A stretch of DNA of 64,000 nucleotides from Streptomyces armeniacus (GTDB lineage: Bacteria > Actinomycetota > Actinomycetes > Streptomycetales > Streptomycetaceae). Below are positions 52,118 through 62,741 of the stretch, one piece after another. The notes below the pieces were generated by a model. It ran no database searches. It saw only the letters and a program-made list of their open reading frames with translations, and was not told the DNA's origin. The stretch lies in assembly GCF_003355155.1 (NCBI RefSeq), contig NZ_CP031320.1, forward strand, positions 248,001 through 312,000. Reading direction: 5' to 3'. A program made the position numbers and the translations under genes. How positions within the stretch are numbered: the first letter of the stretch is position 1; every line of letters begins with the position of its first letter.

Positions 52118-52912
52118 TTACCGCAGCCCCAGCACCAGCGCGTCGGCCGGTGCGCACCAGACGGCCTTCGCCTCGGCGAAGCCGTGCTCGCGCAGCGTCC
52201 GGACGTGCCAGGCGACGGACTGGACCTCGCCGTCGGAGTGGTCGCCCTCGATCGGGTTGCCGAAGATGCCGAAGCGCTCGGCGGCGGCGCCTGCCAGCCG
52301 CTCGTCGTCGGCGACCCGCTGCCACCAGTCCACCCAGTCCTGCGCCCCGGCTTCCTTCGCCGCCTCGCGGCGGGCCCGGTCGAAGGCGCCCGCGGCCTCG
52401 TCGATGCGCGGCGTGGTCTCGTCGGGCATGTGGTCGGCGTTCATGAAGACGCCGCCCTCGCGGACCACGCCGGCGAGTCGGCCGTACAGCGCGCTCAGCG
52501 CGTCCGTACGCAGCCAGTGCAGCGCCGTGGCGGTCAGCACGGCGTCGTACGAGCGGTGCGGCAGCCGGTCCGGCCACGCCGGGTCGGTGAGGTCCGCGGT
52601 GACGAACGTGGCGCGGGGCTCGTCCTCGAAGTGCCCGCGGGCGATGGTGAGCAGGGCCGGGTCGAGGTCGACGCCGGTGGTTTCGGCCTTCGGGAACCGT
52701 TTCAGCACGCGGTCCGAGATACTGCCGGTACCGCACGCGAGGTCCAGCACCCTGGGCGCGGTCCCCACCAGTGCCTCGACCATGTCGAGCATCACCCGGA
52801 AGCGTTCCTCGCGGTCAGGCAGGTACCACTCCTGCTGGCGATCCCAGCTGTCCTGCCACGCCTGCCACTCCGAAGGCCGTGCGTTCCGGTGCCCCGTCGC
52901 CTCGATCGTCAC
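52118..52912 (-). CDS. Class I SAM-dependent methyltransferase
   Basis: The 264-residue protein has motif I VLDLACGTGSISD, the acidic TGVDLDPALL, motif II/III FVTADLTDP and SYDAVLTATALHWL, and VREGGVFMNADHM. It is a small-molecule methyltransferase of unknown substrate, similar in layout to trans-aconitate methyltransferases. GGAGGAGGAG ends 5 bp before the GTG at 52912, which was therefore chosen over the ATG seven codons upstream. The start lies about 84 bp from the divergent CGNR-type gene, so a shared promoter region is likely. Confidence 0.88.
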   Translation of the reverse strand: MTIEATGHRNARPSEWQAWQDSWDRQQEWYLPDREERFRVMLDMVEALVGTAPRVLDLACGTGSISDRVLKRFPKAETTGVDLDPALLTIARGHFEDEPRATFVTADLTDPAWPDRLPHRSYDAVLTATALHWLRTDALSALYGRLAGVVREGGVFMNADHMPDETTPRIDEAAGAFDRARREAAKEAGAQDWVDWWQRVADDERLAGAAAERFGIFGNPIEGDHSDGEVQSVAWHVRTLREHGFAEAKAVWCAPADALVLGLR

Positions 52913-52996
52913 CGCTCCTCCTCCATGCCGCATGTAATAGCCTGGATAGCCATTCAGCCATTACCGACCATAGACGGCCAGCCGTAAGGATCACAA

Positions 52997-53617
52997 GTGG
53001 AACTGAGCTATTACTCCGACTTCGCCGTCCGTCTGGTCAACACCGAGGAACCCGAACGCGGTGAGGACACGCTCACCACCGTCGAAGCCGTACGCGAGCT
53101 GTTCGGCCCCGGCCAGCAGGCCGCCCGCCGCGCGACCGACGCCGATGTGACGCGCCTGCGCGGCGTACGGACCCGGCTGCGCGCCGTCTTCGGCGCCGCC
53201 TCCGAGGGCGACGAGGTACGGGCGGTGGACCTGCTGAACTCGCTTCTGATGGAGTTCCCCACCAGCCCGCAGATCTCCGGCCACGAGTACCTGGACGACC
53301 AGGGCCGCCCGCGCTGGCACATGCACCTGGCCGACCACCCCGCCAACGCGACCGCGGGCTACGCCGCCACCGCCTGCATGGGGCTCGCGTTCAGCCTCAC
53401 CGAGCTCGGCGTGGACCGGCTGGGCATCTGCCAGGCGCACCCGTGCCGCAACGCCTATCTGGACACCTCGACCAACCGCTCCCGGCGCTACTGCTCGGAC
53501 CGCTGCGCGACCCGCGCCAACGTGGCCGCCTACCGCGCCCGGAAACGCCTGGAGAACGGCCCCAGGGGGCGTACCGCCGAGAGCGCCCAGCCGAGCACCG
53601 AGGTCACGGAGAGCTGA
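52997..53617 (+). CDS. CGNR zinc-finger domain protein
   Basis: The protein of 206 residues has the ABATE/CGNR layout: a variable N-terminal helical region with LLMEFPTSPQISGHEYL and WHMHLADH, followed by a C-terminal zinc knuckle (CQAHPCRNAYLDTSTN, RRYCSDRCATRANVAAYRARK). This knuckle, with four cysteines, is thought to bind DNA, so the protein is probably a ligand-responsive regulator. It starts at GTG after AAGGATC. The last 88 bp overlap the 3' end of sodX on the other strand. It is divergent from a methyltransferase gene. Confidence 0.88.
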   Translation: MELSYYSDFAVRLVNTEEPERGEDTLTTVEAVRELFGPGQQAARRATDADVTRLRGVRTRLRAVFGAASEGDEVRAVDLLNSLLMEFPTSPQISGHEYLDDQGRPRWHMHLADHPANATAGYAATACMGLAFSLTELGVDRLGICQAHPCRNAYLDTSTNRSRRYCSDRCATRANVAAYRARKRLENGPRGRTAESAQPSTEVTES

Positions 53618-53982
53618 ATCCCGCGCGGCGAACGCAGCCGCAGCCACGCCCGCGCCACCAGCAACTCGTCCGGTACGGCGCCGAACTCGCGGCTGTCGTT
53701 GAACACCGCGGGGTTGTCACCCTGCACCCACCAGCCGCCCGTACGCCGGCCCACCGCGCGCTTCACGATCAGCAGGTCGTGCTGGAACGGGTGCCGCAGC
53801 ACCACGATGTCCCCGGGCCGTACGGCCGCGCCGTAGTGCACGACCAGTTGGTCGCCGGGGCGCAGGGTCGGCATCATCGACGGGTTGTACACCTCCGCGA
53901 GGCCGATTCGCGACAGCAGACCCCGGCCGTGCGCGTCCTGCTGCTCCCGTTCCTGCGGCCGTTCCCGCGCCCGCTCCGGCAT
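53530..53982 (-). CDS. sodX: Nickel superoxide dismutase maturation protease SodX
   Basis: The protein of 150 residues is a short signal-peptidase-like S26 enzyme: the catalytic Ser is in NPSMMPTLRPGD, the Lys in LLIVKRAVG, and the strands HYGAAVRPGDIVVLRHP and GGWWVQGDN match SodX/CbiX-type maturation proteases. It cleaves the 14-residue leader from SodN so that His1 is exposed to bind nickel. It has no clear membrane segment. The ATG follows GGAGGCGGACAG. It is divergent from sodN and overlaps the CGNR gene by 88 bp at its 3' end. Confidence 0.9.
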   Translation of the reverse strand: MPERARERPQEREQQDAHGRGLLSRIGLAEVYNPSMMPTLRPGDQLVVHYGAAVRPGDIVVLRHPFQHDLLIVKRAVGRRTGGWWVQGDNPAVFNDSREFGAVPDELLVARAWLRLRSPRGIQLSVTSVLGWALSAVRPLGPFSRRFRAR

Positions 53983-54124
53983 CTGTCCGCCTCCGGTCCG
54001 ATCCTCCACCTGTCCCAGACTCCCACTGGACTTTTGTCCTAGGCACCCGGGGCCACACGCGAAAAGAGCTCCCGCACGGAGTAATCTCGCACGTGAGAAG
54101 ACGATCACGAGGAAGGACAGCTTT

Positions 54125-54520
54125 ATGCTTTCCCGCCTGTTCGCCCCAAAGGTGAAGGTCAGCGCCCACTGCGACCTCCCCTGCGGCGTGTACGACCCGG
54201 CCCAGGCACGTATCGAGGCCGAGTCCGTCAAGGCCATCCAGGAGAAGTACCAGGCGAACGAGGACCCGCATTACCGGGCCCGCGCCACCGTCATCAAGGA
54301 GGAGCGCGCAGAGCTCGCCAAGCACCACGTGTCGGTGCTCTGGAGTGACTACTTCAAGCCACCGCACTTCGAGAAGTACCCGAACCTGCACCAGCTGGTG
54401 AACGACACCCTCAAGGCGCTCAGCGCCGCCAAGGGTTCGACCGACCCGGCCACGGGCCAGAAGGCCCTGGACCACATCGCCCAGATCGACAAGATCTTCT
54501 GGGAGACCAAGAACGGCTGA
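54125..54520 (+). CDS. sodN: Nickel superoxide dismutase
   Basis: The 131-residue protein has the unmistakable SodN sequence. A 14-residue leader (MLSRLFAPKVKVSA) is followed by the nickel hook HCDLPCGVYDP, in which His1, Cys2 and Cys6 of the mature enzyme bind nickel, then a four-helix bundle. It dismutates superoxide in the cytoplasm as a hexamer. The leader is removed by SodX, encoded divergently 142 bp away. GAGGAAGGACAG lies before the ATG. A TTGCAA-type Nur box was not seen in the intergenic region. Confidence 0.98.
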   Translation: MLSRLFAPKVKVSAHCDLPCGVYDPAQARIEAESVKAIQEKYQANEDPHYRARATVIKEERAELAKHHVSVLWSDYFKPPHFEKYPNLHQLVNDTLKALSAAKGSTDPATGQKALDHIAQIDKIFWETKNG

Positions 54521-54538
54521 GCCGGTGAGGTCACACAC

Positions 54539-54595
54539 GACCGCACCCGGCCCGCGACACACGCCGTGAGGCGTACGTGCGGGCCGGGTGCGGTC
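54539..54595 (+). terminator. Strong hairpin terminator after sodN
   Basis: Arms 54539-54555 and 54579-54595 pair perfectly over 17 bp, followed by TTTCG. It ends sodN transcription 19 bp past the stop. Confidence 0.88.
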
Positions 54596-54635
54596 TTTCG
54601 TGTGCCGGTACGGGTGCCGGTGCCGGTACGGGTTC

Positions 54636-54666
54636 CGGGGGCCGGAGCTCGGTGCTCCGGCCCCCG
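54636..54666 (-). terminator. Hairpin terminator after the isocitrate dehydrogenase gene
   Basis: CGGGGGCCGGAG and its exact complement form a 12-bp stem with a 7-base loop, 9 bp beyond the isocitrate dehydrogenase stop on the minus strand. Confidence 0.82.
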
Positions 54667-54674
54667 AGGCACCG

Positions 54675-57101
<2,427 letters not shown>

Positions 57102-58073
57102 CTACGCCGCGTGCGAGCGCAGCAGCGGGCTGTCGTGGAACATCAGCCACTGCCGGTACGCGGCGCTCGTCCAGGCCGCCTCGCGGTACGAGCCCTCCAG
57201 GTCCGCGAAGACCGCGTCCAGGTTCGTCTCCGCCTCCGGGGAGGCGACCTCCCGGCTCGCCAGCAGCAGCCGTACGGTCAGCGGGTCGCCGAGCAGCGGA
57301 CGTATCGCCATCCCGGGGCGCGGCCGCGACGTCGGCTGGCACGGGCTGACCACCTCGCCGGCGGCCACCAGGTCGGCTCCGGTGAGGTAATCGCCGTGCA
57401 CCACACGCGGGTTGAGCCCTTCGGCGGCGAACACCCGGCGCAGGCCCGCCCATTCGCCGTCGACGCTCGGGTCCACCATCCAGCGCTCCCCGGCAAGGTC
57501 GGTGAGGGCCACCTGCTCCTTCGCCGCCGCCGGATGCGTGGCGGGCAGCGCGACGAACTGCGGCTCGCGCTGTACGAGGACGCGCTGCCGTACGCCGTCG
57601 GGGATGTGCAGCGGGCAGCCCGCGACCTCGTGCACGAAGGCGACGTCGAGCTGGTTGGCGGCGACCATCTGGAGCAGCGTGTTGGGTGAGACGTCGATCC
57701 GGATCGTGATGTCCGTGTCCGGCAGCCGCGCGTGCAGCCGCCTCAACCACCCGGCCACGGCCCGGTTTCCGGTGCTGCCGATGCGGAACCTCGCCCCTCC
57801 GGCGAGCATCACCGAATCCTTCGCCTCGGTGACGAGTGCCGTCATCTCCGCCACTATGGGGCGGGCACGGCAGAGGACGGAGCGGCCGAGCGGAGTCGGA
57901 CGGCTGCCCGTACGCTCACGGGTGAACAGCTGTCCGCCGATGGCCCGTTCGATGCGGCCCAGCTGGGTCGTCAGCGAAGGCTGGGTAACACCCAGCTGGC
58001 GGGCGGCTTTTCGCACGCTGCCCGTGTCGGCTATCGCGCACAGGGCACGAAGGTGCCTCACCTCGAGCTCCAC
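57102..58073 (-). CDS. LysR-family regulator of snapalysin (SnpR-like)
   Basis: The 323-residue protein has the N-terminal LysR HTH ([33 protein letters not shown] region) and a substrate-binding domain. It is divergent from a snapalysin gene across 234 bp. In Streptomyces the small neutral protease gene snpA is activated by a divergent LysR protein (SnpR/MprR), so this is most likely the cognate activator. That role follows from the layout rather than from a distinctive motif. The ligand is unknown. Confidence 0.85.
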   Translation of the reverse strand: MELEVRHLRALCAIADTGSVRKAARQLGVTQPSLTTQLGRIERAIGGQLFTRERTGSRPTPLGRSVLCRARPIVAEMTALVTEAKDSVMLAGGARFRIGSTGNRAVAGWLRRLHARLPDTDITIRIDVSPNTLLQMVAANQLDVAFVHEVAGCPLHIPDGVRQRVLVQREPQFVALPATHPAAAKEQVALTDLAGERWMVDPSVDGEWAGLRRVFAAEGLNPRVVHGDYLTGADLVAAGEVVSPCQPTSRPRPGMAIRPLLGDPLTVRLLLASREVASPEAETNLDAVFADLEGSYREAAWTSAAYRQWLMFHDSPLLRSHAA

Positions 58074-58178
58074 GCCGGGAGCATAGCCGCGCGTCTGTTC
58101 GCCGCACCAGACTCAGGATGCGACAGGTCCGTTCACACTCGCCCCTTCCGGACGGGTATTCGACGGGGCTATCGCCTG

Positions 58179-58206
58179 CTGACATCATCCCGTCGGCCCG
58201 TAGCCT
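58179..58206 (+). promoter_or_regulatory. Likely snpA promoter
   Basis: CTGACA (58179-58184) and TAGCCT (58201-58206) are 16 bp apart, giving a leader of roughly 95 bases before the protease ATG. The intergenic region upstream should hold the LysR sites, but no clear T-N11-A motif was singled out. Confidence 0.5.
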
Positions 58207-58307
58207 CCTCGACACTCTGCGGGACCGAACCTTCATCCGTTGGATCCAGCCGCCGCCCCACGTTCCAGGCGGCCGTGATCCCACGGACGACGAGGAGGAA
58301 ACCCCCC

Positions 58308-58970
58308 ATGAGATTCTCCCGTACCGTCCTCTCCGGCGTGCTCGGACTCGGCCTCGCGGCCGGCATGTCCGCCGTGCCGGCGGCTGCGTCCACCTCCGCG
58401 GCCGCCCCGCAGGACACCTCCGTCACCGCCGGCTACACCGGCAGCAAGGCCGACCAGGCGGGCAACAAGGCCTTCTTCAAGGCGATCATGAAGATCGCCA
58501 TGGAGAAGCAGGCGGAGAAGCCCGGCATCCAGGCCGTCACCGTCTCCTACGACGCCAGCGGCGCGCCGACCTTCGCTGCGGAGATAGCGAAGAGCACGGA
58601 GATCTGGAACGCCGCGGTGGACAACGTCACCCTGCAGGAGGGCGGCAGCGACTTCGACTACCGCGAGGGCAACGACCCGCGCGGCTCGTACGCCTCCACG
58701 GACGGCCACGGACACGGCTACATCTTCCTCGACTACGCGCAGAACGAGGAGTACGACTCCACCCGCGTGACCGCGCACGAGACCGGCCACGTGCTCGGCC
58801 TCCCGGACCACTACGAGGGCCCGTGCGAGGAACTGATGTCGGGTGGCGGCCCCGGCCCGTCCTGCACCAACTCGCAGCCCAACGCGGAGGAGTCCGCACG
58901 GGTCGAGGAGCTGTGGGCGAACGGCCTGAACCAGATGGACCTCAACGCGGCGTTCGCCAAGGCCCACTGA
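58308..58970 (+). CDS. snpA: Snapalysin family zinc metalloprotease (M7)
   Basis: The protein of 220 residues has a signal peptide ([20 protein letters not shown]), a propeptide of about 50 residues, and the M7 protease domain with the zinc site [11 protein letters not shown], matching the extended HExxHxxGxxD motif of snapalysins. Two cysteines (PCEEL and SCTNS) likely form a disulfide. It is a small secreted neutral protease of Streptomyces. The ATG follows GAGGAGG. It is flanked by a divergent LysR gene upstream and a hairpin downstream. Confidence 0.95.
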   Translation: MRFSRTVLSGVLGLGLAAGMSAVPAAASTSAAAPQDTSVTAGYTGSKADQAGNKAFFKAIMKIAMEKQAEKPGIQAVTVSYDASGAPTFAAEIAKSTEIWNAAVDNVTLQEGGSDFDYREGNDPRGSYASTDGHGHGYIFLDYAQNEEYDSTRVTAHETGHVLGLPDHYEGPCEELMSGGGPGPSCTNSQPNAEESARVEELWANGLNQMDLNAAFAKAH

Positions 58971-59002
58971 GCCCGCACCGGGTCTGCGGTGACTGCCCGC
59001 TG

Positions 59003-59040
59003 ACCGTCCCTTCCGGCGGGCTGGCGACAGCCGGGACGGT
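59003..59040 (+). terminator. Hairpin after snpA
   Basis: ACCGTCCC and its complement GGGACGGT form an 8-bp outer stem with extra pairing inside, 33 bp after the snpA stop. Confidence 0.6.
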
Positions 59041-59081
59041 GTGAAGGGCGTGTGCACCAGGACCCGTTGACGCACGGAGAC

Positions 59082-59115
59082 GGCGCCCGGCCCGCTGACT
59101 GCGGGGCCGGGCGCC
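59082..59115 (-). terminator. Hairpin after the methyltransferase gene
   Basis: GGCGCCCGGCCC and its exact complement form a 12-bp stem with a 10-base loop, lying just beyond the 3' end of the methyltransferase gene on the minus strand. Confidence 0.75.
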
Positions 59116-59150
59116 GTTCCGTGCGCGCCCTGTCACTCCCCCGCCGCCTG

Positions 59151-60296
59151 TCACTCCCCGGCGGTGAGCCGCCACAGGGAGGTGACCTCCGCCGCGCGCG
59201 CGGCGTGCAGTGGATCATCCGCGTCCGCGGCGCGCGGGTGGCGCGGGGCCGCGTCCGCGCGCCCCCGTATGCGCAGTCCCGCCGCGCCGATCCAGCCCGT
59301 CAGCTCCTCCCGCGTACGCAGCCCCAGGTGCTCGGCCAGGTCGGACAGGATCAGCCAGCCCTCGCCGCCCGGTTCGAGGTGGTCCGCCAGTCCGGCGAGG
59401 AAGCCGCGCAGCATACGGCTGCCCGGGTCGTAGACGGCGTGCTCGAGCGGCGACGTGGGCTTGGCCGGCACCCAGGGCGGGTTGCATACGACCAGCGGCG
59501 CCCGCCCGTCCGGGAACAGTTCCGCCCGGCGTACGTCCACCCGCTCCGCCAGACCCAGCCGCTCGGCGTTCGCCCGCGCGCAGGCGAGGGCGCGCGCATC
59601 GGTGTCCGTGGCGATCACGCGCCGGATCCCGCGCCGTGCGAGCACGGCGCTCAGCACGCCGGTGCCGGTGCCGATGTCGTACGCGAGCCCCACCGCCCCT
59701 TCCGGCAGGGGCGCTTCGGCCACCAGGTCGACGTACTCGCCGCGCACCGGGGAGAAGACGCCGTACGCCGGGTGCACGCGGTCACCGCCGAGCGCCGGGA
59801 TCTCGACGCCCTTGCGCTGCCACTCGTACGCGCCGATCACGCCGAGCAGTTCGCGCAGCGGCAGCACCGACGGCGCGCCGTCCGGCGGGCCGAAGGCGGC
59901 GGTGCACGCGTCCGCGACGGTGGGTGCGCGGCGGAGCGGCACCGCGTGGCCGCCGTCCAGCGGGACGAGCAGCATGCCGAGGATGCGGGCGCGCTGCGCC
60001 TGCCGCGCGCGGTGCCGGTGGAAGAGGTCCCGCGGCTCGCCCGTGGTGCCGTCCGCCGTACGCGGCTTGCGGTCCACCCGGTGGGCGAGGGCGGTCAGCA
60101 GCTGGCGCGCGTTCTGGAAGTCGCCGCGGTACAGCAGCGCCGTGCCCTCGCACACGCGCTTGTACGCGTCGGCAGCGCGGGTGCGGTCGTCCGCGACGGC
60201 CACGCGCGCCGGTACGCGCGCCCCGCTCTCGGAACGCCACCGGGCGGACCGCTCCTCGCCGCCCTCGATCCAGCGGATGGTCTGGCGTTCGCTCAC
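59151..60296 (-). CDS. HemK/PrmC-like methyltransferase
   Basis: The 381-residue protein has a long N-terminal domain and a C-terminal class I SAM-binding domain: YDIGTGTGVLSAVL (motif I), ATDTDARAL, and the catalytic VVCNPPWVPA motif, which is the NPPY/F/W signature of enzymes that methylate glutamine or the exocyclic amine of bases. Its target is unknown. The start used is a GTG-type codon near the family N-terminus. The EamA exporter gene follows upstream on the same strand after about 75 bp, so the two may share a transcript. Confidence 0.82.
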   Translation of the reverse strand: MSERQTIRWIEGGEERSARWRSESGARVPARVAVADDRTRAADAYKRVCEGTALLYRGDFQNARQLLTALAHRVDRKPRTADGTTGEPRDLFHRHRARQAQRARILGMLLVPLDGGHAVPLRRAPTVADACTAAFGPPDGAPSVLPLRELLGVIGAYEWQRKGVEIPALGGDRVHPAYGVFSPVRGEYVDLVAEAPLPEGAVGLAYDIGTGTGVLSAVLARRGIRRVIATDTDARALACARANAERLGLAERVDVRRAELFPDGRAPLVVCNPPWVPAKPTSPLEHAVYDPGSRMLRGFLAGLADHLEPGGEGWLILSDLAEHLGLRTREELTGWIGAAGLRIRGRADAAPRHPRAADADDPLHAARAAEVTSLWRLTAGE

Positions 60297-60371
60297 CGGG
60301 CCACCCTATGCGGCGCCGCAGAGGGCGGCGCCCGCCGACCGTACGGTGCCCGCCGCACAGGCCTGCGCCCG

Positions 60372-61376
60372 CTACGTGGGCGGCGCCGCGTCCGCCCCGT
60401 GCGCGGGCGCCGTACGCGGGCCGGTACGGGGCTCCGTACGGACCGCGCCCACGCTCGCCGCGATGACCAGCGCCACCGCCAGCAGCTCCAGCGGCTCCAT
60501 GCCCTGCCCGAGCACGACGAACCCGGCGGTCGCGGCGGCCACCGGCATCAGGCTCATCAGCACGGCGAACGTGGCCTGCGGAAGGCGCCGCAGGGCGAAC
60601 AGGTCCAGCGTGTACGGCAGCCCCGAGGACAGCACCGCCACCGCCGCGCCCAGCGCCAGCGTGACCGGGTCCAGCAGCGCGGTGCCCGTGCTCACCACCG
60701 CGACGGGCGCGCTGATCAGCGCCGCGACGCCCATGGCCAGCGCCAGCCCGTCCGCCTTCGGGAAGCGGGCGCCGACGCGTGCGTTCAGCATGATGTACGC
60801 CACCCAGGTCGCGCCCGCCGCGAGGGCGAAGCCGACGCCGGTGAAGTTGAGTTCGCTGAAGCCGCTGCTGCCCAGCAGGTACACGCCCGTCAGCGCGAGC
60901 GCCGCCCACAGCAGGCTGACGGCGCGGCGCGCGGCGACGACCGAGAGCACGAGCGGCCCCAGCAGTTCGAGGGTGACGGCCGCGCCGAGCGGGATGCGGG
61001 CGATCGCCTGGTAGATCAGCGTGTTCATGGCCCCCAGGGCCAGCCCGAGGCCGACGGCCGCCGTCCAGTCCGTACGCGTGTAGCCGCGCAGCCGCGGACG
61101 GCACAGCGCCAGCATGATCAGCGCGGAGAACGTGAGCCGCATGGCGACCACGCCGATGGCCCCCGCACGCGGGAACAGCAGCGCCGCCACGGCAGCGCCG
61201 AACTGCAGCGAGAGCGCGCCCGCGCACACCAGCCCGACCGCGCCGACGCGGCCCGCGCCGTGCGGCGTACGGCCGCCCGCGCGCGCCGTCCCCGCGGCGC
61301 GGGCGCCGGCGGCCGCGCCCCCTGCCGCCGGTGTCCCTTGTGTCTCCGGTGTCCCTCGTGCCGCCGCGCTGCCCAT
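60372..61376 (-). CDS. EamA/DMT-family transporter (RhtA-like)
   Basis: The 334-residue protein has an Ala/Gly-rich N-terminal tail of about 45 residues followed by ten hydrophobic segments, arranged as two EamA repeats of five helices. Typical marks are GVVAMRLTFSALIMLALCRP, IPLGAAVTLELLGPLVLSV and VALVIAASVGA near the end. Such proteins export amino acids or metabolites using the proton gradient. The substrate is not clear. It is divergent from a LysR gene, separated by only 69 bp that contain a palindromic operator, so that LysR protein probably controls it. Confidence 0.88.
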   Translation of the reverse strand: MGSAAARGTPETQGTPAAGGAAAGARAAGTARAGGRTPHGAGRVGAVGLVCAGALSLQFGAAVAALLFPRAGAIGVVAMRLTFSALIMLALCRPRLRGYTRTDWTAAVGLGLALGAMNTLIYQAIARIPLGAAVTLELLGPLVLSVVAARRAVSLLWAALALTGVYLLGSSGFSELNFTGVGFALAAGATWVAYIMLNARVGARFPKADGLALAMGVAALISAPVAVVSTGTALLDPVTLALGAAVAVLSSGLPYTLDLFALRRLPQATFAVLMSLMPVAAATAGFVVLGQGMEPLELLAVALVIAASVGAVRTEPRTGPRTAPAHGADAAPPT

Positions 61377-61408
61377 ACGGCCACGCTAGAAGGGCACAGT
61401 GCGCCGCG

Positions 61409-61437
61409 TGAAATGCCGGTTCACCGGCGGCTATGCT
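61409..61437 (+). promoter_or_regulatory. LysR gene promoter with palindromic operator
   Basis: GCCGGTTCACCGGC (61415-61428) is a perfect 14-bp palindrome in the spacer between TGAAAT (-35, 61409-61414) and TATGCT (-10, 61432-61437). It would let the LysR protein repress its own gene and control the divergent exporter. The -10 box is only 8 bp before the ATG, so the transcript would be almost leaderless. Confidence 0.62.
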
Positions 61438-61445
61438 CGGGACGC

Positions 61446-62333
61446 ATGACCGCTGGCCTGCGTCATCTGCGCGCCTTCCTCGCCATCGCGGAGGAGGGCA
61501 GCGTCACACGCGCCGCGGCCGTCCTGCGGCTCAGCCAGCCGACGCTCTCCCGCCGGCTGCGCCGGCTCGAGGACCACCTGGGCGTGCGGCTGGTGGACCG
61601 GTCCACGCACCACCTGGAACTCACCCCGGAGGGACGCGCCTTCCGCGACCGCGCGGCCGCCGCCGTGGCCGCCGTCGACGAGACGCTCGACCCGGCCCGC
61701 GCCGCCAACCGCCCGCTGCGGCTCGGGCACGCCTGGTCCGCGCTCGGCCGCTGGACCACTCCCCTGCTGCGCCGCTGGCGCGAGGAGCACCCGCTGACGC
61801 CGCTCGAACTCCTCCGGGTCGACGACCGTACGGCCGGCCTGCTGCGCGGCGAGGTGGACGCGGCGGTCGTACGGGGGCCGCTTCCGGAGGACGCCGAGGG
61901 GCTGCGCAGCGAGTGGCTGCTGGACGAGCCGCGCGTCGCTGCCGTGCCCGCCGGCAGCGCGCTCGCCACCCGCCCGGAACCGCTGACCCTGGCGGACCTG
62001 TCGGGTCAGCCGGTCGTGCTGAACACCGTGGCCGGCCTGACGACGCTCGAACTGTGGCCGCAGGACATCCGCCCCGACGAGGCCGCGGCCGTACGCGTCC
62101 GCAACACGGACGACTGGCTGGGCGTCATCGCGGGCGGCAGCGCCGTCGGCACCTCCACCACCGCCACCGCGGAGCTGCACCCGCACCCCGGTGTCGTCTA
62201 CCGGCCGCTGGCCGGGACGGACGACGTGCCCGTACGGCTGGTCTGGCCCGGCACCGCGGCCCACCCGGCGGTGCCCGCGCTGACCGCCCTCGTACTCGAC
62301 ATCCTCTGTGTCCCTCCACAGGGAACCGAGTGA
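61446..62333 (+). CDS. LysR-family regulator next to the EamA exporter
   Basis: The 295-residue protein has the LysR HTH (LRAFLAIAEEGSVTRAAAVLRLSQPTLSRRLRRLE region) and a C-terminal ligand-binding domain with LRLGHAWSALGRWTTPLLRRW and VDAAVVRGPLPEDAEGLRS. It is divergent from an EamA exporter gene, a common regulator/transporter pairing. The ATG was chosen because the HTH begins six residues later and the longer in-frame sequence upstream has no family pattern. The ribosome site is weak, consistent with a near-leaderless transcript. Confidence 0.88.
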   Translation: MTAGLRHLRAFLAIAEEGSVTRAAAVLRLSQPTLSRRLRRLEDHLGVRLVDRSTHHLELTPEGRAFRDRAAAAVAAVDETLDPARAANRPLRLGHAWSALGRWTTPLLRRWREEHPLTPLELLRVDDRTAGLLRGEVDAAVVRGPLPEDAEGLRSEWLLDEPRVAAVPAGSALATRPEPLTLADLSGQPVVLNTVAGLTTLELWPQDIRPDEAAAVRVRNTDDWLGVIAGGSAVGTSTTATAELHPHPGVVYRPLAGTDDVPVRLVWPGTAAHPAVPALTALVLDILCVPPQGTE

Positions 62334-62382
62334 TCACGGCATACGTTGGCCGGGCAGAGGGCACTCAGCCTCTCGCACACCC

Positions 62383-62412
62383 ATCGGGATCCAGGTATCG
62401 GGATCCGGATCC
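62383..62412. repeat. ATCGGGATCC direct repeat with GGATCC palindromes
   Basis: ATCGGGATCC occurs twice with a 14-bp period, and a third GGATCC palindrome follows, in the leader of the small conserved gene. Confidence 0.8.
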
Positions 62413-62446
62413 ATTCCCCATCCAGATCCACCACAGGAGACAGACC

Positions 62447-62677
62447 ATGGCAGGGTTCCTCGACAAGGCCAAGGAGCAGGCGCAGCGCGGCCTCTCGCAG
62501 GGCAAGGAGAAGGTCGGCGAGGTGCAGGCCCAGCGCGCGGGCCAGGACCTGGTCCGCAAGCTGGGCGCCGCCTACTACGCGGAGCAGCACGGCACCGGCT
62601 CCGCCGCGAACGTGCAGCAGGCGATGGCCGCTCTCGAGCAGCACATCGCCCAGCACGGCGACGGCGCACTGCGCTAG
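62447..62677 (+). CDS. Small conserved helical protein
   Basis: This is a 76-residue protein: MAGFLDKAKEQAQRGLSQGK, a Lys/Gln-rich amphipathic helix, then DLVRKLGAAYYAEQHGTG and a final helix ending HGDGALR. It is rich in Ala, Gln and charged residues with no membrane segment. Similar small proteins occur in many Streptomyces, and the role is unknown. CAGGAGACAG lies before the ATG, which decides the start. It converges on the Nudix gene. Confidence 0.72.
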   Translation: MAGFLDKAKEQAQRGLSQGKEKVGEVQAQRAGQDLVRKLGAAYYAEQHGTGSAANVQQAMAALEQHIAQHGDGALR

Positions 62678-62741
62678 CCGGCACCGTACGCACCTCGCGC
62701 GTCGTGCTCGCTGCGCGCACCGGTCCCGCCGGTCGCGCCGG

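Noticed and set aside
62383..62412. Phage attachment site
   Set aside because: The GGATCC repeats are short and no integrase, tRNA or phage gene is nearby.
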